Source: CAWEHU01 sp963808965
Lineage (GTDB): Bacteria > Pseudomonadota > Alphaproteobacteria > Acetobacterales > Acetobacteraceae
Length of the DNA: 64,000 bases
Direction of reading: 5' to 3'
Assembly (NCBI GenBank): GCA_963808965.1
Contig: CAWEHU010000031.1
Location: 1 to 64,000 of the forward strand
Part shown: positions 58,297-64,000 of the stretch, piece by piece
How the letters are laid out: the number at the start of each line of letters is the position of its first letter
How positions within the stretch are numbered: the first letter of the stretch is position 1
The notes under the pieces: model-generated
The model's database searches: none
The model's input: only the letters and a program-made list of their open reading frames with translations
What the model was told of the DNA's origin: nothing
Program-made: the position numbers and the translations under genes

Positions 58297-59129
58297 GGCG
58301 GGAACGCCGCGAGGTCGATCGTGCCGGTAAAGGCGGTCGCGACCGGGCCGGTCATCAAGACGTGGCCATCCTCGCGCCATTCGATGTCGAGCTCGCCTCC
58401 ATCCAGGATCACCGTCGCCCTCCAATCGGCGAGGCCCCGCCGGTGCGCATTCACGACCGCCGCACAGGCCCCCGAACCGCAGGCCAGCGTCAGCCCGGCG
58501 CCACGCTCCCATACCCGAAGCCGGATGCGGTGCGGGCCGAGGATCTGCGCGAAGCCGATATTGGCGCGCTCGGGGAACAGCTTGTCGCGCTCCAGAACCG
58601 GGCCGAGCGTCTCGACCGGCAGGGTCGCGAGTTCCTCGACGAAGAACGTCGCGTGCGGGTTGCCCAGGCTCGCGGCTGCCGGATGGGAGACGGGGCCAAC
58701 CTCGAGATCGAGGTGCAGGGTGTCCATCGCGCGGGCAAGCGGAATTTCGCTCCAGTCGAGCCGCGCCAGCCCCATGTCGACGGCCACACGCCCCTCTTTC
58801 AACACATCGGCCCAGAGGTCGCCCGCCACTGTCCGGATTGCTAGGCGTGGGCGACCGGTTTCCCGGGCCAGCAAGTCGGCGACGCAGCGCGTCGCGTTGC
58901 CACAGGCCCCGGCTTCCCCCCCGTCCGGATTGCGAATGCGCATAAAGGCGGCCACGTCCGAGCCCTCGGGCGGGGGCTCGATCATGATGAGTTGGTCGCA
59001 GCCGATGCCGGTCCGGCGGTCCGCGAGGGCGGCGGCGCGGGACGGCGTAAGGCCGAGCGGGGCCGCACGCTCGTCGAACACGACGAAATCGTTGCCGCAG
59101 CCGTGCATCTTGACGAAGTGCGCCAGCAT
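58293..59129 (-). CDS. dapF: diaminopimelate epimerase
   Basis: 278 residues. Two catalytic cysteines are seen in GEAGACGNATRCVAD and LACGSGACAAVV. The opening KMHGCGNDFVVFDE is typical. It makes meso-diaminopimelate for lysine and peptidoglycan. First gene of dapF-mtaB-ftsY, divergent from rpmI with 140 bases between. Confidence 0.96.
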   Translation of the reverse strand: MLAHFVKMHGCGNDFVVFDERAAPLGLTPSRAAALADRRTGIGCDQLIMIEPPPEGSDVAAFMRIRNPDGGEAGACGNATRCVADLLARETGRPRLAIRTVAGDLWADVLKEGRVAVDMGLARLDWSEIPLARAMDTLHLDLEVGPVSHPAAASLGNPHATFFVEELATLPVETLGPVLERDKLFPERANIGFAQILGPHRIRLRVWERGAGLTLACGSGACAAVVNAHRRGLADWRATVILDGGELDIEWREDGHVLMTGPVATAFTGTIDLAAFPP

Positions 59130-59269
59130 GGCCGCCGATATAGGCCCGCCTTGCAGGATAAGTAAGCCGTGAGTATAAGCCGCCCTCTTGTCTGCGAGCC
59201 CGGGCCTGGAATGGGCATGCCCGGCCGCGACGCCTGCGTTTCGCGGGCCTGATGCATGAGGAGTAGCAA

Positions 59270-59473
59270 ATGCCCAAGATGAAGACCAAGTCGTCGGTCA
59301 AGAAGCGGTTCAAGATCACCGCGACCGGCAAAGTGCTCGCCGGCCCCGGCAAGAAGCGTCACAACCTGTCCGCCCGGACCCAGAAAGCGAAGCGGACAAA
59401 TCGCGGCAGCCAGGTGCTGACCCACGCGGACGGGCTGACCGTCAAGCAGTGGGCGCCCTACGGGCTGGGCTGA
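59270..59473 (+). CDS. rpmI: 50S ribosomal protein L35
   Basis: 67 residues (MPKMKTKSSVKKRFKITATG), highly basic. GAGGAG lies nine bases upstream. infC, often just before it, is not present here. It is 12 bases before rplT. Confidence 0.97.
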   Translation: MPKMKTKSSVKKRFKITATGKVLAGPGKKRHNLSARTQKAKRTNRGSQVLTHADGLTVKQWAPYGLG

Positions 59474-59485
59474 GAGGGCAGAAAC

Positions 59486-59842
59486 ATGGCGCGAGTGAAG
59501 CGCGGCGTTACCACACACGCCCGGCACAAGAAGGTCCTGAAGCAGTCGAAGGGTTTCGTCGGCCGCTCCTCCACGACATACCGCGCGGCGCTGGAGCGGC
59601 TGGAGAAGTCGCTTCAATACGCCTATCGCGACCGGCGCAATAAGAAGCGCGATTTCCGGGGACTCTGGATCCAGCGCATCAATGCCGCGGTCCGCGAGCA
59701 TGGCCTCACCTACAGCCGATTTATCGACGGGCTGAAGAAGGCCGGCATCGAGATGGATCGAAAGGTGCTGGCCGCCATCGCCTACGACGACCCGGCGAGC
59801 TTCGCCGAGGTGGTCAAGAAGGTGCAGGCCGCGCTGGGCTGA
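59486..59842 (+). CDS. rplT: 50S ribosomal protein L20
   Basis: 118 residues (MARVKRGVTTHARHKKVLKQ, then RDRRNKKRDFRGLWIQRINA). Basic, intact, translated from an ATG after GAGGGCAG. Co-transcribed with rpmI and probably pheST. L20 binds 23S rRNA early in assembly. Confidence 0.97.
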   Translation: MARVKRGVTTHARHKKVLKQSKGFVGRSSTTYRAALERLEKSLQYAYRDRRNKKRDFRGLWIQRINAAVREHGLTYSRFIDGLKKAGIEMDRKVLAAIAYDDPASFAEVVKKVQAALG

Positions 59843-59894
59843 GCGCTGGGCTGCGCCGAAGCCGACACGAGCTCGAATTGTTAGATTGGCTGGG

Positions 59895-59971
59895 TCCCCG
59901 CTTTCGCGGGGATGAGCGGGAGAAATGCTGGATCGTCCAACACGATCCGTGCATTCCCGCGCAAGCGGGAA
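59895..59971. repeat. REP-like triple-hairpin (BIME) element
   Basis: Three hairpins in tandem: TCCCCGC/GCGGGGA (59895-59912), GGATCGT/ACGATCC (59930-59948) and TTCCCGC/GCGGGAA (59954-59971). The outer ones match the pair at 10811-10889, so this is a dispersed family. It sits between rplT and pheS, where it may tune read-through. Confidence 0.75.
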
Positions 59972-60002
59972 CCAGTTCTTTCCGTGAAAGTGGCGACGAA
60001 CC

Positions 60003-61076
60003 TTGCACTCCACGAACGACCTCTCCGCGCTCAAGACCGAAACCGAAGCAGCCCTCGCATCCGCGACTGACCTCCGCGCCTGGGATGCGGTGCGGGTCGC
60101 GGTGCTCGGCAAGAACGGCAAGCTTACCGCGCTGCTGAAGGAGCTCGGCAAGGCGCCGCCCGAACAAAGGCGCGAACGCGGGGCGGCGCTCAATCGCCTG
60201 AAAGACGAGCTGTCGGAAATCATCGAGGCGCGCCGCGCGGCGCTGGAAGAAGCCGCGCTTGACACGCGACTCGCCGCCGAACGGATGGACGTGACCCTGC
60301 CGCCGCGGCCCTCGCCGGCCGGGTTGATCCATCCCATCAGCCGCACGATGGAGGAAATCGCGGCCATCTTCGGCGCGATGGGTTTCGCCGTGGCCGAAGG
60401 CCCCGATATCGAGAGCGATTGGCACAATTTCGGCGCGCTCAACATCCCCTCGCACCACCCGGCCCGCGCCGACCACGACACGTTCTATCTTCCCGCGCGT
60501 GGGGATGAGCCGCCGCCCGTGCTGCGCACGCATACCTCGCCCGTGCAGATCCGCACGATGCTCCGGGAGCCTCCGCCGGTGCGAGTGATCGTCACGGGCC
60601 GCACCTACCGCGCCGACCACGATGCGACGCACAGCCCGATGTTCCATCAATGCGAAGGGCTCGCGGTCGATCGCGATATCACGCTCGGCCATCTCAAGGG
60701 CTGCCTCATCGACTTTCTGCGCGCTTTTTTCGGCATCGGCGACCTGCCGGTGCGCTTCCGCGCGAGCTACTTCCCGTTCACCGAGCCCTCGATGGAAGTG
60801 GATATCGGCTGGAACCGTCGCACCGGCGAGCTCGGCAAAGGGGGGGATTGGCTGGAAATCCTTGGCAGCGGGATGGTGCATCCGCGCGTGCTGGCTAATT
60901 GCGGACTCGATCCGCGCGAGTGGCAGGGCTTCGCCTTCGGCATGGGCGTCGAGCGCGTGACGATGCTGAAGCACGGCATCCCGGACCTGCGGCCGTTTTA
61001 CGAGAGCGACATTCGCTGGCTGCGTCATTACGGTTTCAACCCGCTCGCGCCCGCGCTGCTGCACGAGGGAGTCTGA
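60003..61076 (+). CDS. pheS: phenylalanine-tRNA ligase subunit alpha
   Basis: 357 residues from a TTG at 60003. An N-terminal coiled coil, then class II motifs (HPISRTMEEIAAIFGAMGFA, HTSPVQIRTM, GRTYRADHDATHSPMFHQ, GMGVERVTMLKHG). It is 5 bases before pheT. The subunit charges tRNA-Phe as an alpha2beta2 enzyme. Confidence 0.96.
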   Translation: MHSTNDLSALKTETEAALASATDLRAWDAVRVAVLGKNGKLTALLKELGKAPPEQRRERGAALNRLKDELSEIIEARRAALEEAALDTRLAAERMDVTLPPRPSPAGLIHPISRTMEEIAAIFGAMGFAVAEGPDIESDWHNFGALNIPSHHPARADHDTFYLPARGDEPPPVLRTHTSPVQIRTMLREPPPVRVIVTGRTYRADHDATHSPMFHQCEGLAVDRDITLGHLKGCLIDFLRAFFGIGDLPVRFRASYFPFTEPSMEVDIGWNRRTGELGKGGDWLEILGSGMVHPRVLANCGLDPREWQGFAFGMGVERVTMLKHGIPDLRPFYESDIRWLRHYGFNPLAPALLHEGV

Positions 61077-61080
61077 GCCG

Positions 61081-63546
61081 GTGAAGTTCACCCTCGCGTG
61101 GCTGAAGGAGCACCTGGATACCGAGAAGCCGCTGGATCGCATCACCGAGATGCTGAACGGGATCGGTCTCGAGGTCGAAAGTGTGGAGGACCGCGGCGCC
61201 ACTCTCGTGCCCTTCCGGATCGCGCGCGTGGTCGAGGCCGCCCCGCACCCGAACGCGGACCGGCTGCGAGTTTGCCAAGTGGATGCCGGAGACGGAATCG
61301 TGTCGGTCGTGTGCGGTGCGCCGAATGCGCGCGCCGGCATGAGGGGCGTGTTCGCCTCGCCGGGCAGCTTCATTCCGGGCACCGGCGTAACGCTGAAGGT
61401 CGGCGAGATCCGCGGGGTTCGGAGCGCCGGGATGCTGCTCTCCTATCGCGAAATGGGCCTCGGGGAAGACCATGCGGGCATTGTCGAGCTGCCCGATGAC
61501 GCGCCGGTCGGCGTGCCCTACGTGCAATGGGCGGGGCTCGATGATCCCGTGATCGAGATCGCGGTCACCCCCAATCGCGGTGACGCATTCAGCGTACGCG
61601 GCGTCGCGCGTGATCTGGCCGCGGCGCAGGTCGGCACTCTGCGCCCCTGGCGACCCGCGCCCGTACGGGCCGCGTTCGACGGCGGCCTGCGTTGGCGGAT
61701 CGAGTGGCCGGAAGCCTGCCCCTGGGTGCTCGGCCGCACCATCCGCCAGCTTCGCAACGGGCCGAGTCCGAAGTGGCTGCAGGACCGGCTCACCGCTGTC
61801 GGACTCCGGCCGATCAACGCGCTCGTGGACGTGACCAACTTCTTCACGGTCGACCTCGGCCGTCCGCTCCACGTGTTCGACGCGAGAAAGGTCGAGGGCG
61901 GATCGCTGATCATGCGCGCCGGCGGTGGCGAGACGTTCCGGGCGCTCAACGGGCGCGACTACACGGTCGCCGCTGAGGACTGCGTTATCGCCGATGCGCG
62001 CGGCGTGCAATCCCTTGCGGGTGTGATCGGCGGCGAGGCGACCGGGTGCGATGAGGGCACCACCGATGTATTCATCGAGTGCGCGCTCTTCGATCCGTTG
62101 CGTGTCGCGCTGACCGGCCGCCGGCACCAGATCGTGTCCGATGCCCGTCAGCGATTCGAGCGCGGCATCGACCCCGCACTGATGCCCGACGCGGTCGAGG
62201 CCGCCACGCGCATGATCCTCGATCTTTGCGGCGGCGAGCCCGGCGCTGTCGTGGAAGCAGGGGCTGAGCCGGACTGGCGGAGAACCGCGACGCTGCGCTT
62301 CGAGCGGCTGGCCAGCTTCGGCGGTGCCGACGTGTCGCCGGACGACGCCGTGGCCGCGCTGGAGCGATTGGGCTTTTCCGTGCAGACCCGCGACCCGAAA
62401 CGCGTGACCGTCTCAGTGCCATCCTGGCGTAACGACATCGCGGCGCCGATCGAGTTGGAGCAAGCGCCGGACCTCGATCCGGCCCGCGCCGCCGCAGCCG
62501 CCGCGGGCTGCGCGGCCGTCGAGCCCGAATGTGACCTGATCGAAGAAGTGCTGCGGCTTCGGGGCTTGGACGGGATTTCTCCCGTGTCGCTGCCGCGCGC
62601 CGCACCGGTGCCGCTCCCGACGCTGACGCCCGCGCAAACGCGCATCTCGCTGGCTCGCCGGACCTTGGCGGCCCAGGGACTGGTTGAGTGCGTAACCTTC
62701 AGCTTCATGGCGGCGGCGCAGGCAGCGCTGTTCGGTCCCATCCCGCAGAGCCTCCGCCTCAGAAACCCGATCGCGGCCGACCTGGACCAGCTTCGCCCCA
62801 CGCCTCTCGCCACGCTGGCACTCGCGGCGCAGCGGAACGCGGCCCGCGGCTATCCCGATGTGTCCCTGTTCGAGATCGGCCCCGCTTTCGCTGAGCATGC
62901 CACGAGCGGCCAGCATCTGGTCGCCGCGGGGCTGCGGACCGGCGCGACCCCGCGCAGCTGGATCGCGCCGGCCCGCCGCGTCGCGGCAATGGACGCGAAG
63001 GCCGATCTCTGGGCTGCCCTGTCCGCCTTGGGGACCCCGATGGATGCTCTGATGGTGACAGCGGACGCACCCGGCTTTTATCACCCGGGCCGCTCGGGAA
63101 CGGTGCGACAGGGACCAAAGACGGCCTTGGGCACATTTGGCGAATTGCACCCGCGTATCATCGCCGCGCTCGACCTTCCCGGCCCGGTCGTCGCGTTCGA
63201 GCTGTTCCCGGACGCCGTGGCCGAGCCGAAGAGGCGCAGGAAGGCCGCCCCGGAGCTGCCCGCATTCCAGCCCGTGCGGCGCGATTTCGCATTCCTGGTG
63301 GATAGCACCGTCGCGTCCGACGCCGTGTTGCGGGCGGCAAAAGGAGCGGAGCGGAACCTCATCGCGGGCGTGTCGCTGTTCGACTTTTACGAGGGCGACA
63401 GGCTCGCCCCGGGCAAGAAGTCGCTCGCGATCGAGGTCGTGTTCCAGCCGCGCGAGCGCACGCTCACGGACGCGGAGATCGACGCGACGGCCGCGAAGGT
63501 GATCGCGGCGGTGGCGAAAGCGACTGGGGCGACCCTGCGCGGCTGA
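61081..63546 (+). CDS. pheT: phenylalanine-tRNA ligase subunit beta
   Basis: 821 residues from a GTG. The tRNA-binding (EMAPII-like) domain is at residues 40-150, then B3/4, B5 (FERLASFGGADVSPDDAVAA) and the FDX-ACB anticodon domain at the end (PVRRDFAFLVD, DFYEGDRLAPGKKSLAI). Intact and full length, forming the alpha2beta2 enzyme with PheS. Confidence 0.96.
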   Translation: MKFTLAWLKEHLDTEKPLDRITEMLNGIGLEVESVEDRGATLVPFRIARVVEAAPHPNADRLRVCQVDAGDGIVSVVCGAPNARAGMRGVFASPGSFIPGTGVTLKVGEIRGVRSAGMLLSYREMGLGEDHAGIVELPDDAPVGVPYVQWAGLDDPVIEIAVTPNRGDAFSVRGVARDLAAAQVGTLRPWRPAPVRAAFDGGLRWRIEWPEACPWVLGRTIRQLRNGPSPKWLQDRLTAVGLRPINALVDVTNFFTVDLGRPLHVFDARKVEGGSLIMRAGGGETFRALNGRDYTVAAEDCVIADARGVQSLAGVIGGEATGCDEGTTDVFIECALFDPLRVALTGRRHQIVSDARQRFERGIDPALMPDAVEAATRMILDLCGGEPGAVVEAGAEPDWRRTATLRFERLASFGGADVSPDDAVAALERLGFSVQTRDPKRVTVSVPSWRNDIAAPIELEQAPDLDPARAAAAAAGCAAVEPECDLIEEVLRLRGLDGISPVSLPRAAPVPLPTLTPAQTRISLARRTLAAQGLVECVTFSFMAAAQAALFGPIPQSLRLRNPIAADLDQLRPTPLATLALAAQRNAARGYPDVSLFEIGPAFAEHATSGQHLVAAGLRTGATPRSWIAPARRVAAMDAKADLWAALSALGTPMDALMVTADAPGFYHPGRSGTVRQGPKTALGTFGELHPRIIAALDLPGPVVAFELFPDAVAEPKRRRKAAPELPAFQPVRRDFAFLVDSTVASDAVLRAAKGAERNLIAGVSLFDFYEGDRLAPGKKSLAIEVVFQPRERTLTDAEIDATAAKVIAAVAKATGATLRG

Positions 63547-63577
63547 CACTGGGCGGGTTTTTCCCTATCTGTCCTCC

Positions 63578-64000
63578 ATGACCGACACGCCCGTCGACCA
63601 CATCCGCAACTTCTCGATCATCGCCCATATCGACCACGGGAAATCCACCCTGGCGGATCGGTTGATCCAGGCGACGGGAGGACTGACGGACCGGGAGATG
63701 ACGAACCAGGTCCTCGACAATATGGAGCTGGAGCGGGAGCGCGGCATCACCATCAAGGCTCAGACGGTGCGCCTCGCCTACAAGGCGCGCGATGGGCAGC
63801 TCTACGAGCTGAACCTGATGGACACGCCGGGCCATGTCGATTTCGCCTACGAGGTCAGCCGCAGCCTCGCCGCCTGCGAGGGCTCGCTGCTCGTGGTGGA
63901 TGCGAGCCAAGGGGTCGAGGCGCAAACGCTCGCCAACGTCTATCAGGCGATCGAGGCCAACCACGAGATCGTGCCGGTGCTCAACAAGATCGACCTGCCT
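63578..64000 (+). CDS. lepA: elongation factor 4 LepA (5' part)
   Basis: The first 141 codons; it runs off the right edge. G1 AHIDHGKSTL, the switch RGITIKAQTVRLAY, G3 DTPGHVDF, and G4 beginning VLNKIDLP are all present. LepA back-translocates or rescues stalled ribosomes. It follows pheT by 31 bases with a weak ribosome site. Confidence 0.95.
   Translation, partial: MTDTPVDHIRNFSIIAHIDHGKSTLADRLIQATGGLTDREMTNQVLDNMELERERGITIKAQTVRLAYKARDGQLYELNLMDTPGHVDFAYEVSRSLAACEGSLLVVDASQGVEAQTLANVYQAIEANHEIVPVLNKIDLP

Noticed and set aside
58982..60481. 499-codon minus-strand open frame across rpmI, rplT and pheS
   Set aside because: It lies opposite three certain genes, and its HPRESGDP stretch is just the REP hairpin translated.

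Overview
The window is a GC-rich bacterial chromosome segment. The gene content and order (kdsD-lptC-lptA-lptB-rpoN-hpf in one overlapping run; rpmI-rplT-pheS-pheT-lepA; ftsY-mtaB-dapF) point to an alphaproteobacterium, most likely in or near the Rhodospirillales. I cannot name the genus from sequence alone.

Layout. 0-5 kb: phenylacetate degradation genes, with the thiolase, paaK, paaA and paaB on the minus strand, divergent from a PaaI-type thioesterase and a TetR-family regulator. 5-10.8 kb: an amidase and a complete Fe(III)/spermidine-type ABC importer (binding protein, fused permease, ATPase). 11-17.5 kb: a housekeeping block on the minus strand (hpf, rpoN, lptB, lptA, lptC, kdsD). 17.9-20.1 kb: a tiny zinc-ribbon gene, Ku, and a small decayed stretch with gene remnants. 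20.1-24.5 kb: a long Lhr-type helicase. 24.5-32.9 kb: an eight-gene catabolic operon with its IclR regulator (DUF1537 kinase, PdxA-like dehydrogenase, iron alcohol dehydrogenase, DapA-family lyase/aldolase, sodium:solute symporter, BNR sialidase-like protein, SDR). It looks built for an acid sugar, probably a four-carbon one. 33.4-35.2 kb: a nucleoside deoxyribosyltransferase-like gene and an old-yellow-enzyme gene.

35.5-44 kb is the most unusual part. A DUF4157 protein with a caspase-like C-terminal region is followed by what looks like a RiPP/bacteriocin locus. That locus has a 45-residue double-glycine precursor peptide, a strong hairpin just behind it, a small PEP-CTERM secreted protein, a candidate peptide-modification gene cut in two by a degenerate IS3-family element, a C39-peptidase ABC exporter (PCAT), and its HlyD partner. 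The genes fit one pathway: precursor, modification, leader cleavage, export.

44-56 kb: assorted genes (DUF2147, AMP nucleosidase, a LysR regulator, a Tat-exported hydrolase, a secreted repeat protein, an OmpA-type lipoprotein, a GT39 glycosyltransferase, a QuiC-type 3-dehydroshikimate dehydratase, an S41 protease). 56-64 kb: housekeeping genes ftsY, mtaB, dapF, rpmI, rplT, pheS, pheT and the start of lepA.

A cross-cutting observation is that at least fourteen reading frames need a net +1 correction and two need a -1. All of them are in accessory genes and none in the housekeeping blocks. Read frameshifted entries as one gene that is broken either biologically or by sequencing error.
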